Shown piece after piece: positions 16,668 to 25,253 of a stretch of DNA of 64,000 nt (position 1 is its first letter; every line of letters starts with the position of its first letter). The position numbers and the translations under genes are program-made. The DNA lies in NCBI RefSeq assembly GCF_003331055.1, contig NZ_PUQD01000004.1, positions 1 through 64,000 of the forward strand, read 5' to 3'. Below the pieces are notes generated by a model that made no database searches, was not told the origin of the DNA, and saw nothing but the letters and a program-made list of their open reading frames with translations. The DNA is from Pseudomonas sp. AFG_SD02_1510_Pfu_092 (GTDB taxonomy: Bacteria > Pseudomonadota > Gammaproteobacteria > Pseudomonadales > Pseudomonadaceae).

Positions 16668-17579
16668 CAGAGAATCCCTGTGGATCAGCCCACAAGCCCT
16701 GCCATCCGCATCCACGACTTCCAGCGCCTCCAGGTGCTGATGCCGGCCAAACAACGCCAGCAATTGCCCGATCGTGGCATCGAGCCGCACCGTAGGCTGC
16801 TCGGCCAGCGGCGTGCTCGCCAGCCCCGGTAATGGCCGGCTGTCGCGCATCCCCAGTTCTTGCGGCCGCCCCAGCAGGTAGCCCTGCACCAGGTCCACAC
16901 CCATCTCCAACAGTACCGCCAGCTCTTCCGCCAATTCGATCCCTTCGGCAATCACCTGTGCTTTCGAGGCGCGGGCAATCTGCAGAATCGAACCGACGAA
17001 CTCACGCTTGAGCGGGTCGCGGTGGATGCCGTCTATGAAATGCCGGTCGATCTTCACGTATTCGGGGCGTAGTTCCGACCACAGGCGCAGGCTCGAATAA
17101 CCCGCCCCCAGGTCATCCAGGGCAATCGAGAAGCCCATGTCGCGGTAGTGATGCAAGGCATTGGACAACAGCCGGAAGTCGTCGGTCGGGGTGTGTTCGG
17201 TCAGCTCGATGACCACCCGGCCCGGTGCCAGGCCGACCTGTTCCAGCAGCTTCAGAGTCTGGCCGGACGGGTAGTGCGGTTCCAGCAGCGACTCCGGCGA
17301 GACATTGAGAAACAGCTTGCCGTGCAATTGCTGCTCGCTGAAGCGCCGGCAGGCGCTTTCCCGGCAGGCCGCCTCCAGTTCGGTCAGGCGGCCTGCCTGG
17401 CGGGCGATGGTGAACAGGTTCAGCGGGGCGTGCAGCGGGCTGTTGGACGGCCCGCGGCTCAAGGCCTCATGGCCGAACACCCGTTGCTCGCTCAGGCTCA
17501 TGATCGGCTGAAACAGGCTGTGAATGCTGCGTTGAGCGAGGATGGCACTCAAGGCACTGAGCTGTTCGGCGACGGTCAT
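16611..17579 (-). CDS. EAL-domain c-di-GMP phosphodiesterase, truncated by a REP
   Basis: A 322-residue protein with an EAL domain at residues about 12-250: EALSRGP (the EAL signature), NVSPESLLEP, ELTEHTPTDD, DDLGAGYSS, KIDRHFIDG, EGIELAEE and the QGYLLGRP end. The metal-binding residues are present, so hydrolysis of c-di-GMP is plausible. After it comes the first half of a CBS-like domain (TIGQLLALFGRHQHLEALEV through LIHRDSLPV). The frame then runs into a REP, giving the tail MASSRARPLPQVHHRP and stop. Relatives I recall continue through a CBS pair into a GGDEF domain and are nearly twice as long, so about half of the protein appears lost. It is downstream of prc on the same strand. Confidence 0.85.
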   Translation of the reverse strand: MTVAEQLSALSAILAQRSIHSLFQPIMSLSEQRVFGHEALSRGPSNSPLHAPLNLFTIARQAGRLTELEAACRESACRRFSEQQLHGKLFLNVSPESLLEPHYPSGQTLKLLEQVGLAPGRVVIELTEHTPTDDFRLLSNALHHYRDMGFSIALDDLGAGYSSLRLWSELRPEYVKIDRHFIDGIHRDPLKREFVGSILQIARASKAQVIAEGIELAEELAVLLEMGVDLVQGYLLGRPQELGMRDSRPLPGLASTPLAEQPTVRLDATIGQLLALFGRHQHLEALEVVDADGRACGLIHRDSLPVMASSRARPLPQVHHRP

Positions 17580-17597
17580 GGCGTATTCCTGAAAATG

Positions 17598-17630
17598 AAA
17601 GGGCCGAGCGCTTCCACGCCCGGCCCCTCT
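17598..17630 (-). terminator. Possible terminator after prc
   Basis: On the minus strand, GGGCCG and CGGCCC enclose a partly paired loop and are followed by TTTCATTTT. It lies between prc and the EAL gene, so it may separate or attenuate their transcription. Confidence 0.5.
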
Positions 17631-17697
17631 ATTTCACGACAGTGCAATGACTGTTTGATGACAAGTCGCATTAATTTGCCATCAATGGCACAACGCC

Positions 17698-19812
17698 TTA
17701 CTTCTTGGCCACCTTGGTGCTGGCACTGAGGTAGTCGATCAGGATACGACCGGTTTCCGACAGGTAGGCATCGTCTTCCGGCTTGGTGTTTTCGTCCTCG
17801 GTCGGCAGCGCGTCCTCGTCCTCTTTCTTCAGCTCTTTCAGCGGCTCTTCACCCTTGGCCTTGCGGCGGATGTTTTCCAGCGCCAGCTGCTTGGCCTCGA
17901 TGTCGTCGTGACGAGCGCGGCGGTCCTGCTCGTTGAGGCTGACGGTCTTCTCGTTCAGCAGCTTCTGGGTCAGGGCCAGGCGGTCGCGGATGTAGGTGAA
18001 CTCCGCGTCCTTGTCGCTGCGTGCTTCATGCTGCGCCTTGAGCTGGGCCAGGAACGGCTTGAACGGGTCGGCCGCCGGCTTGACCACCGGGCGGATGGTG
18101 TCCCACGGCATGGCCTCGGGCAGGGCGCTCTCGCCGATTTCCTTGGTGTCGATGATCGACGGGTAGTCGATGTCCGGCAGCACGCCCTGATGCTGGGTGC
18201 TCTGCCCGGAAACCCGGTAGAACTTGGCCAGGGTCAGTTTCAGCTCGCCATGGTTGAGCGGCTGGATGGTCTGCACGGTGCCCTTGCCGAAGGTCTGGCC
18301 GCCGATGATCAGTGCACGGTGGTAGTCCTGCATGGCGCCGGCGAAGATCTCCGAAGCCGAGGCCGAAAGGCGGTTGACCAGCAACGCCAGCGGGCCCTTG
18401 TAGAAGGCGCCGGGGTTTTCGTCTTCCAGCACATCGACACGGCCGTCGCTGTTGCGCACCAGCACGGTCGGGCCTTTCTCGATGAACAGGCTGGTCAGCT
18501 CGGTGGCTTCCTGCAACGAGCCACCGCCGTTATTGCGCAGGTCAATGACCACGCCGTCGACTTTTTCCTTCTGCAGCTCGGTGAGCAGTTTCTTCACATC
18601 GCGCGTGGTGCTCTTGTACTCTGGGTCGCCCGCGCGGTAGGCCTTGAAGTCGAGGTAGAAGGCCGGGATCTCGATGATGCCCAGCTTGTAGTCACGGCCG
18701 TCCTGCTTGAGCTTGAGCACCGATTTTTTCGCCGCCTGCTCTTCGAGCTTCACCGCCTCGCGGGTGATCGACACGATCTTGCTGGTCTGGTCGCTGGGCG
18801 CATTGCTGGCCGGGATGATTTCCAGGCGCACCACCGAGCCTTTCGGGCCGCGGATCAGCTTGACCACTTCGTCCAGGCGCCAGCCGACCACATCGACCAT
18901 TTCCTTGTTGCCCTGGGCCACGCCGATGATCTTGTCGGCCGGGGCCACCTGCTTGGTCTTGGCCGCCGGGCCGGCTGGCACCAGACGCACGATCTTGACC
19001 TGGTCGTTGTCGCTTTGCAGCACGGCGCCGATACCTTCCAGCGACAGGCTCATGTTGATGTCGAAGTTCTCGGCGTTGTCCGGCGACAGGTAATTGGTGT
19101 GCGGGTCGTAGGACTGGGCGAAGGTGTTGATGTAGGCCTGGAAGATGTCTTCGGCACGCGTCTGGTCCAGGCGCGACAGTTGATTCTTGTAGCGCTTGGT
19201 CAGGGTTTCCTGGATCTGCTTGGGTTCCTTGCCGGCGATCTTCTGGCGCAGTACCTCGTCTTTCACGCGCTTGCGCCACAGCTCGTCGAGTTCGGCCTGG
19301 TCCTTCAGCCATGGCGCGTCCTTGCGGTCGATCAGCAAGGTTTCCTTGGCGTTGAAGTCGATCTTGTCGACGCCTTTGTTCAGCTCGGCCAGGGCGAAGT
19401 CCAGGCGCTGCTTGACGCGGTCCAGGTAGCGTTTGTAGATGGTGAAGCCCGGGTCGAGGTTGCCGCTTTTGAGGAAATCGTCGAATTGCGTTTTCCATTT
19501 GTCGAATTCGGCGATGTCGGCCGCGGTGAAGTAGCTGCGCGCCGGGTCCAGCAGCTTGATGTAGCTGTCATAGATGATGACCGAACGGGCGTCGTCCAGT
19601 GGCGGCTTGCTGTAGTGGTGGCGCTTGAGCAATTCCACCACGTTGAGGCTGGCGACGATCTCGTCGCGGTCCGGCTGCAGGCTGTCCCACTTGTTGGCGG
19701 CCGCCGCATTGCCGCCGAGCGTGAGGCCGCCCAGGCCGATCATCAGCGCCAGGGCGGTGCTTGGGAGGAAATGCTTCATGCTGATTCGACGTGGAGGCAA
19801 TTGATCACGCAT
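17698..19812 (-). CDS. prc: Carboxy-terminal processing protease Prc (Tsp)
   Basis: A periplasmic tail-specific serine protease of 704 residues (693 if the second ATG at 19779 is used). The signal peptide MKHFLPSTALALMIGLGGLT begins at that second methionine, and neither start has a good ribosome binding site, so the start is uncertain. A PDZ domain sits near residues 245-330. The S41 protease core follows: DLRNNGGGSLQEA, NRLSASASEIFAGAMQDY with the catalytic Ser, and GGQTFGKGTVQ with the catalytic Lys. A charged C-terminal tail (KKEDEDALPTEDEN) is typical. Prc degrades or trims periplasmic and membrane proteins, including penicillin-binding proteins and peptidoglycan hydrolases. Confidence 0.95.
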   Translation of the reverse strand: MRDQLPPRRISMKHFLPSTALALMIGLGGLTLGGNAAAANKWDSLQPDRDEIVASLNVVELLKRHHYSKPPLDDARSVIIYDSYIKLLDPARSYFTAADIAEFDKWKTQFDDFLKSGNLDPGFTIYKRYLDRVKQRLDFALAELNKGVDKIDFNAKETLLIDRKDAPWLKDQAELDELWRKRVKDEVLRQKIAGKEPKQIQETLTKRYKNQLSRLDQTRAEDIFQAYINTFAQSYDPHTNYLSPDNAENFDINMSLSLEGIGAVLQSDNDQVKIVRLVPAGPAAKTKQVAPADKIIGVAQGNKEMVDVVGWRLDEVVKLIRGPKGSVVRLEIIPASNAPSDQTSKIVSITREAVKLEEQAAKKSVLKLKQDGRDYKLGIIEIPAFYLDFKAYRAGDPEYKSTTRDVKKLLTELQKEKVDGVVIDLRNNGGGSLQEATELTSLFIEKGPTVLVRNSDGRVDVLEDENPGAFYKGPLALLVNRLSASASEIFAGAMQDYHRALIIGGQTFGKGTVQTIQPLNHGELKLTLAKFYRVSGQSTQHQGVLPDIDYPSIIDTKEIGESALPEAMPWDTIRPVVKPAADPFKPFLAQLKAQHEARSDKDAEFTYIRDRLALTQKLLNEKTVSLNEQDRRARHDDIEAKQLALENIRRKAKGEEPLKELKKEDEDALPTEDENTKPEDDAYLSETGRILIDYLSASTKVAKK

Positions 19813-19922
19813 AGTAGGCCGTCTTTTCCGTTCGCCGGTTCATGAAAAACCGGACGCATACTGCAAAAAGCCTGGGGATACAGTTCCCAGGCTCGGTCAT
19901 ATGATTCAACTATGGAGGCACT

Positions 19923-20885
19923 GTGAAGGCATTGCAAGGCGTTGACGGACATGTGGCCTGGGTCGAGGCCGAACGCCCGGCCTGTGACGCCGGCCAGGTG
20001 CGCATTCGCGTGGCGGCGGCGGGGCTGAACCGCGCCGATCTGTTGCAGATGAAGGGCCTCTATCCGCCACCGCCAGGCGCCAGCCCGTACATGGGCCTGG
20101 AGTGTGCCGGGGTGATCGCCGAGGTGGGCGCCGGTGCCGACTGGCGGGTGGGTGACCGTGTGTGTGCGTTGCTCGCCAGCGGCGCCATGGCTGAGGAGGT
20201 GGTGGTGGATGCCCGCCACGTGCTGCCGGTGCCCGAAGGCCTGAGCCTGCACGAGGCGGCGGCGTTGCCGGAGGTGTATGCCACCGCCTGGCTGAACATC
20301 TTCCAGCTGGGCGGCGTGAAGGCTGGCGAGAAGGTGCTGGTGCATGCCGGCGCCAGCGGCGTCGGCTCGGCCGCCATCCAGCTGTGCAAGGCGTTCGGCA
20401 GCCCGGTGTGGGTCAGCGTCGGTTCGCCGGACCGCCTGGCCTACTGCGAAGCGCTGGGCGCCGCCGGTGGCGTGGTGCGCAACCAGAACCTGGAAGCGCT
20501 GGAGGGTTTCGGCCCGTTCGACGTGATTCTCGACCCGGTGGGCGCCAGCTACGGCGAGCTCAACCTCAAGTTGCTGGCGCGTGACGGGCGCTGGGTGATC
20601 ATCGGCCTGATGGGCGGGCGCAAGTTCGAGCTGGACCTGGCCCAGGTGCTGGGCAAGCGCCTGGAAATTACCGGTTCCACGCTGCGCAACCGCGATGATG
20701 GCTTCAAGGCCGAACTGCTGCGCGAGTTGCAGCAGCAGGTGTGGCCGCTGTTTGCCGAAGGGCGTTTGTCGCCGCAGCTGGTCGATACCTACCCGATCGA
20801 GTTTGCCCAGGCGGCGTATGCCGAACTGGAAACCAACCAGGTTTCCGGCAAGCTGGTGATGGTCATCGACCCCAGCCTGGGGTAA
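19923..20885 (+). CDS. NAD(P)H:quinone oxidoreductase, PIG3/Qor family
   Basis: A 320-residue zinc-independent medium-chain dehydrogenase/reductase. The N-terminal GroES-like domain has GLNRADLLQMKGLYPPPPGA, the PIG3-subfamily motif, and lacks the zinc ligands. The Rossmann domain has VLVHAGASGVGSAAIQL near residue 140. Members reduce quinones or enones with NADPH in the cytoplasm. The start is GTG, chosen because GGAGG precedes it by five bases. It is divergent from prc with about 110 bases between them, which include a hairpin AGCCTGGG/CCCAGGCT. Confidence 0.88.
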   Translation: MKALQGVDGHVAWVEAERPACDAGQVRIRVAAAGLNRADLLQMKGLYPPPPGASPYMGLECAGVIAEVGAGADWRVGDRVCALLASGAMAEEVVVDARHVLPVPEGLSLHEAAALPEVYATAWLNIFQLGGVKAGEKVLVHAGASGVGSAAIQLCKAFGSPVWVSVGSPDRLAYCEALGAAGGVVRNQNLEALEGFGPFDVILDPVGASYGELNLKLLARDGRWVIIGLMGGRKFELDLAQVLGKRLEITGSTLRNRDDGFKAELLRELQQQVWPLFAEGRLSPQLVDTYPIEFAQAAYAELETNQVSGKLVMVIDPSLG

Positions 20886-20887
20886 GC

Positions 20888-20996
20888 AGGCCCGGCCCCT
20901 TCGCGGGTAAACCCGCTCCCACAGGGATCACCACAGGCTGGAAAACTGTGCGGGCCCTGTGGGAGCGGGTTTACCCGCGAAAGGGCCGGTACAGGC
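20888..20996. repeat. REP pair, inverted
   Basis: Copies at 20888-20923 and 20956-20996, between two convergent genes. Confidence 0.92.
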
Positions 20997-21008
20997 AACC
21001 CATTTATT

Positions 21009-21662
21009 TCAGGTCCAGCTCAAGATCGGCCACTTGTTGATCTCGGCATGCTCACGCAACACCGCATCCGGGTTCACCGCATGCGGGAAGTCCACCTTCA
21101 GCAACAACGGCAGGTCATTGCGCGAGTCGGAATAGAAGCTCGCACCCTCAAGGTTCTCCTGCTCCTGGTCCAGCCATTCCAGCAAGCGGGTGATCTTGCC
21201 TTCGCGATACGTCAGCACCCCATGGGTCTCGCCGGTATACACCCCGTTCAGCGCTTCCAGCTCGATGGCCAGGTACTCCTCCACCCCCAGCCGCGCCGCA
21301 ATCGGCCCGACCAGATGCTGGCCCGAAGCGGAAATGATCAGGATGCGATCGCCACGCTTGCGGTGCTCGGCAATGCAGCGGCAGGCGTCGCCATAGATGA
21401 TCGGCTCGATCACCTCCTCGACCCACGGTTGCACCAGGTGTTCGACTTCCTCCAGGGTACGCCCGGCAATCGGCTCCAGGCTGAAGGCCATGTAGTCCTC
21501 CATCCGCAGATGGCCCTTGCCATAAGCCTCCATCAACTCATGGTCGCGGCGCAGGAACTCCTTACCGTCGACCCAGCCCAGCCGGGCCATCTGTTCGCTC
21601 CACAGCGACGCGCAGTCGCCGTGGATCAGGGTTTCGTCCAGATCGAAAATTGCCAATGCCAT
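21009..21662 (-). CDS. HAD-IB family phosphatase
   Basis: A 217-residue HAD hydrolase related to SerB. Motif I is IFDLDETLIHGD (nucleophile and acid Asp), motif II is ILIISASGQH, and motif IV is ASFYSDSRNDLPLL. The cap region fits subclass IB (C1 helical cap). It probably removes phosphate from a small molecule in the cytoplasm. It is the last gene of the ABC-transporter operon; the ATPase stop overlaps its TAAGGAG ribosome binding site, so it is clearly cotranscribed. That context suggests its substrate is what the transporter brings in, or a breakdown product of it. A serine-phosphate substrate is not implied by the resemblance. Confidence 0.85.
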   Translation of the reverse strand: MALAIFDLDETLIHGDCASLWSEQMARLGWVDGKEFLRRDHELMEAYGKGHLRMEDYMAFSLEPIAGRTLEEVEHLVQPWVEEVIEPIIYGDACRCIAEHRKRGDRILIISASGQHLVGPIAARLGVEEYLAIELEALNGVYTGETHGVLTYREGKITRLLEWLDQEQENLEGASFYSDSRNDLPLLLKVDFPHAVNPDAVLREHAEINKWPILSWT

Positions 21663-21676
21663 GCTGTTGCTTCTCC

Positions 21677-22666
21677 TTAGGCCACTTCCCGTAGCGCCGT
21701 GGGGTCGATCGACAAGCTTACCCGTTGTCCGTCCGCATGCAGGTCGGCCGGTGAGCGGTTGAGCACATCGACCACCAGTTCCACCTCACGCACCTGTACC
21801 CGGTAGCGGATCACATTGCCCAACAGGCTGTGGCTGCGCACTTCGGCGTCCAGTTCACCGCTGCTGCCCAGGGTGATCGACTCGGGACGGACGGCCAGGC
21901 GGCTGGCCACCGGGCGCTGCAGCAGGCGGCTGGCGCTGTCGGCGTCGAGCAGGTTGTAGTTGCCGATGAAGCCGGCGGCAAACAGGTCCACCGGCGCGGT
22001 GTAGAGGGTTTCGGCATCGCCGCTCTGGACGATACGCCCCTGGTTCATCAGGAAGATGCGGTCCGACATCGTCAGCGCTTCTTCCTGGTCATGGGTGACG
22101 AAAATGGTGGTCAGCCCCAGCTCGCGCTGGATCGCGCGAATCTGCTCACGCAGGTGCTTGCGAATGCGCGCATCCAGCGCCGACAGCGGCTCGTCGAGCA
22201 GCAGCAGGCGCGGGCGGGTCACCAGCGAGCGGGCCAGGGCGACACGCTGGCACTGGCCGCCGGACAACTGGTGCGGGTAGCGCCCGGCGAAGCTGCCCAG
22301 CTCCACCAGCTCCAATGCCTCGCGCACCCGAGCCTGGCTTTCGGCGGCCTTGACCTTCTGCATGCGCAGGCCAAAGGCGACGTTCTGTTCCACGGTCATG
22401 TTGGGGAACAGCGCGTAGCTCTGGAACACCATGCCGATGCCACGCTTTTGCGGGCTGAGCGGGACGATGTCGTGGCCGTCGAGCAGGATCTGCCCGCTGT
22501 CCACCGGCGTCAGCCCGGCAATGCAGCGCAGCAGGGTGGATTTGCCGCAACCGGACGGGCCGAGCAGGGTGACGAACTCGCCGCGTTCGATATGGCAGTC
22601 GATGTTCTCGAACACCGGGCTGCCGGCGTAGCTTTTCTGCAGTTTCTGTACGCTGACGAAGCTCAT
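21677..22666 (-). CDS. ABC importer ATPase (PotA-like)
   Basis: A 329-residue ATP-binding subunit. It has Walker A GPSGCGKST, Q-loop FQSYALFPNMT, signature LSGGQCQRVAL (Cys where most relatives have Gln), Walker B LLLLDEPLSALD, H-loop VTHDQEEA, and a C-terminal TOBE-like domain from about residue 240. This architecture belongs to the polyamine/iron/2-aminoethylphosphonate class of importers. It lies directly after the second permease with a one-base gap and before the HAD phosphatase. Confidence 0.9.
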   Translation of the reverse strand: MSFVSVQKLQKSYAGSPVFENIDCHIERGEFVTLLGPSGCGKSTLLRCIAGLTPVDSGQILLDGHDIVPLSPQKRGIGMVFQSYALFPNMTVEQNVAFGLRMQKVKAAESQARVREALELVELGSFAGRYPHQLSGGQCQRVALARSLVTRPRLLLLDEPLSALDARIRKHLREQIRAIQRELGLTTIFVTHDQEEALTMSDRIFLMNQGRIVQSGDAETLYTAPVDLFAAGFIGNYNLLDADSASRLLQRPVASRLAVRPESITLGSSGELDAEVRSHSLLGNVIRYRVQVREVELVVDVLNRSPADLHADGQRVSLSIDPTALREVA

Positions 22667-22667
22667 G

Positions 22668-23462
22668 TCAGGTCTTGTCCTTGTTCAGGCGGTTGGCAAC
22701 CCAGGTCAGTACCAGCACGAAGGCGAAATACGAGATCACCAGTGCGCTGTTGAAATGGCCGCTGCTGTTGCGCATGTTGTTCAGGTACACCTGCAGGGTC
22801 TCGTAACGGGTGCCGACCAGCAGGTTGGCGAACACGAACTCACCGAACAGGAACGAGAACGACAGCAGCAGCGCCACCATCAGGCCCTTGCGCAGGTTCG
22901 GCAGCACCACCAGCAACGCCGCCTGCCAGGTGCTGGCGCCGAGCAGCTGGGCGGCGTCCATCAGGTCGCGCAGGTTGATCGCCTGCAGGTTGTTGGTGAT
23001 GGCGCGGTACATGAACGGCAGGGCAATGGTGAAATAGCAGCCGATCAGGATCCACGGTGTGCCGACCATGGCCATCGGCCCGCTGCCATACAGCTGCAGC
23101 AGCCCCACCGACGACACCACCGGCGGCACCGCGAACGGCAGCAGGATGAGGATGTTCATCAGGGCGTCGAGCCGGGGGAAGTGGTAGTGCACCACGAACA
23201 GCAGCGGCAGGATCAGCACCACCGACAGCAGCAGTGCGCCCACGCACACCAGCAGCGACTGGCCGAAGGCGGCGAGGAAGCGCGGTTCGCTCCACAGCGC
23301 GAAGTACCACTTGAAGGTCAGCCCGCTGGGCAGCAGGCTGGCCGACCAGCTGGTGGCCAGCGAGTAGAGCAGGGTGCCGGCCAGCGGCAGCAGCAGGATC
23401 AGGAACAGCAGGTAGACCACGGCGCGGTGGTACCAGCTGGCGGAACGGGCGTCAGCGCGCAT
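22668..23462 (-). CDS. ABC importer permease 2
   Basis: A 264-residue inner-membrane permease with about six transmembrane helices. The BPD_transp_1 coupling motif appears around DLMDAAQLLGASTWQAALLV, the EAA-type loop. It is the partner of the upstream permease, whose end it overlaps by 11 bases, so the two are translationally coupled. It resembles PotC/PhnV-type subunits. Confidence 0.88.
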   Translation of the reverse strand: MRADARSASWYHRAVVYLLFLILLLPLAGTLLYSLATSWSASLLPSGLTFKWYFALWSEPRFLAAFGQSLLVCVGALLLSVVLILPLLFVVHYHFPRLDALMNILILLPFAVPPVVSSVGLLQLYGSGPMAMVGTPWILIGCYFTIALPFMYRAITNNLQAINLRDLMDAAQLLGASTWQAALLVVLPNLRKGLMVALLLSFSFLFGEFVFANLLVGTRYETLQVYLNNMRNSSGHFNSALVISYFAFVLVLTWVANRLNKDKT

Positions 23463-24303
23463 GGTAGCTCCTTTTCAGCAGCCATTGATGCACCACCGTG
23501 ACCAGCGTCATCAGCCCCACCAAAACCATCGCCAGGGCGCTGGCCAGGTTGGGGTCGAGGCTGATGTCACCGGCCACCAGGCCGGCGATGCGGATTGGTA
23601 GGACGTTGAAGTTGCCGGTGGTCAGCGCGTACACGGTGGCATAGGCGCCGAGTGCGTTGGCCAGCAGGATGACGAAGGTGCCGAGCAGGGCCGGGGTCAG
23701 CACCGGCAGGCCGATGTGCCGCCAGAATTGCCAATGGCTGGCACCCAGCAGCGCGGCCGACTCGCGCCAGTCTTCCCGCAGGGCGTCGAACGCCGGGTAC
23801 AGCAGCAACACGCCAAGCGGGATCTGGAAGTAGGTGTACACCAGGATCAGGCCGCTTTTCGAATAGATGCTGAAGTCTTCCAGCAGGCCGACCTGCTTCA
23901 GCAGCAGGGTCAGCGCGCCGTTGAAGCCGAGCAGGATGATGAAGGCGAAGGCCAGCGGCACCCCGGCAAAGTTGCTGGTCATGTTGGCGAAGGCGCTGAC
24001 GAAGTCGCGCAGCTTCGAGTCCACCTGGCGCAGCGAATAGGCGCCGAGGGTGGCGATGACGATGCCGAACAGGCTCGACCAGAAGCTGATCTCCAGGCTG
24101 CGTTGCAAGGCCTGTAAATAGAACTTCGAGGCGAATACCTTGCTGAAGTTGTCCACGCCCCAGCCCGCTTCCGATTGCAGGCTGTTGATCGCCACCCAGG
24201 CCAGCGGGGCGATCTGGAAGATGACGAAGAACACGGCGAACGGTAGCAGGCAGAGCAGGGCCAGGTAGCGGCCGCCCGAACGGCTGCTTTTGCGTATGCT
24301 CAC
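23452..24303 (-). CDS. ABC importer permease 1
   Basis: A 283-residue permease with about six transmembrane helices. The EAA loop reads REDWRESAALLGASHWQFWR. It starts MSIRKSSRSGGRYLALLCLL. Its start overlaps the phosphodiesterase stop by four bases (ATGA), so import and phosphodiesterase are translationally linked. Confidence 0.88.
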   Translation of the reverse strand: MSIRKSSRSGGRYLALLCLLPFAVFFVIFQIAPLAWVAINSLQSEAGWGVDNFSKVFASKFYLQALQRSLEISFWSSLFGIVIATLGAYSLRQVDSKLRDFVSAFANMTSNFAGVPLAFAFIILLGFNGALTLLLKQVGLLEDFSIYSKSGLILVYTYFQIPLGVLLLYPAFDALREDWRESAALLGASHWQFWRHIGLPVLTPALLGTFVILLANALGAYATVYALTTGNFNVLPIRIAGLVAGDISLDPNLASALAMVLVGLMTLVTVVHQWLLKRSYHAR

Positions 24304-25106
24304 TTCAGCAGCTCCCGGCAGACGGTTTTGTCATGCGCCGCGCCGAGCAGCTCACAGATGGTGCCGCACAGCTCGGTCTGCAGCGGTTTGGCCGCCGGGT
24401 CGAGGCTGAAGGCGTCGCCGAAGACGAACAGCGGCACTTCGCGCTCTTCGGCCAGCAGGCCGTTGTGCGAGCGGTCGTTGTTCATGCCATGGTCGGCGGT
24501 GATCAGCACCTGGTAACCCTCTTCGAGCCAGCCCGGCAGGTAGTCGGCCAGCAGGATGTCGGCGCTGCGCGCGGCGTTGCGGTACTGGCTGCTGTCCAGG
24601 CCATGGCGATGGCCGACGTCATCGATGCTCATCGGGTGCAGCAGCAGGAAATTGGGCGCGTGGCGGCGACGCAGGTATTCGCCATCGGCCAGCAGGTGCG
24701 AATCAGGGTAGCGGTCGTCCCAGTAGAACAGCCCGTGCTGGATCGGCAGCTTCGGCGCGTGGGTGTGGCGGTCGCGCTGCGGGTCGAAGGGCGAACGGTT
24801 GTACAGCTCGCTCACCCAGTGATAGGCCGCCGCTGCAGTGCCCAGGTTGGCCTCGCGGGCGTAGTGGAACACGCTGCGCTGGTTGGACAGGCGGTTGACG
24901 TTGTTGTGCACGATGCCGCTGTCGATGGGCGGCACGCCGGTGAGGATGCACTCGTACAGCGGGCGCGACAGGGACGGCAGTTCGCATTCCACGCGGTACA
25001 GCGCGGCACGGTCGGCTTCGACATAGGCGTGCAGGTGGCCCATGGCGTGGTGGGCGACCTGGTAGTTGAGGCCGTCGAGCAGGACCAGGATGACGTTGTG
25101 TTGCAT
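24300..25106 (-). CDS. Alkaline-phosphatase superfamily phosphodiesterase
   Basis: A 268-residue enzyme of the nucleotide pyrophosphatase/phosphodiesterase type. Metal-site motifs are visible: VILVLLDGLN (first Asp), the nucleophile region LPSLSRPLYE, SIDDVGHRHGLD, and LITADHGMNND (Asp-His), with a further His possible near the C-terminus. There is no signal peptide, so it works in the cytoplasm, which is unusual for this superfamily and argues that its substrate is imported first. It is embedded in the ABC importer operon. It could cleave a phosphodiester or phosphonate; the true substrate is unknown. Confidence 0.85.
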   Translation of the reverse strand: MQHNVILVLLDGLNYQVAHHAMGHLHAYVEADRAALYRVECELPSLSRPLYECILTGVPPIDSGIVHNNVNRLSNQRSVFHYAREANLGTAAAAYHWVSELYNRSPFDPQRDRHTHAPKLPIQHGLFYWDDRYPDSHLLADGEYLRRRHAPNFLLLHPMSIDDVGHRHGLDSSQYRNAARSADILLADYLPGWLEEGYQVLITADHGMNNDRSHNGLLAEEREVPLFVFGDAFSLDPAAKPLQTELCGTICELLGAAHDKTVCRELLK

Positions 25107-25133
25107 GGTGGCTCCAGTTCATGAACCGCGTTG

Positions 25134-25233
25134 GCTGCTTCGCGGGCTGGCCCGCTCCCACAGGTACCGCACAGCCTTAGGAAGCGGTGCAGTCCCTGTG
25201 GGAGCGGGCAAGCCCGCGAAAGGGCCGGATCAG
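25134..25233. repeat. REP pair inside the ABC operon
   Basis: Copies at 25134-25163 and 25195-25233 between the binding-protein gene and the phosphodiesterase gene. In this position they may set mRNA stability and raise the binding protein above the rest of the operon. Confidence 0.9.
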
Positions 25234-25253
25234 GCACTACAAAAGCTAACCCC

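Noticed and set aside
17908..19845. A 645-residue open frame antisense to prc
   Set aside because: Same GC-driven shadow; no ribosome binding site or recognisable motif, while prc is complete on the other strand.
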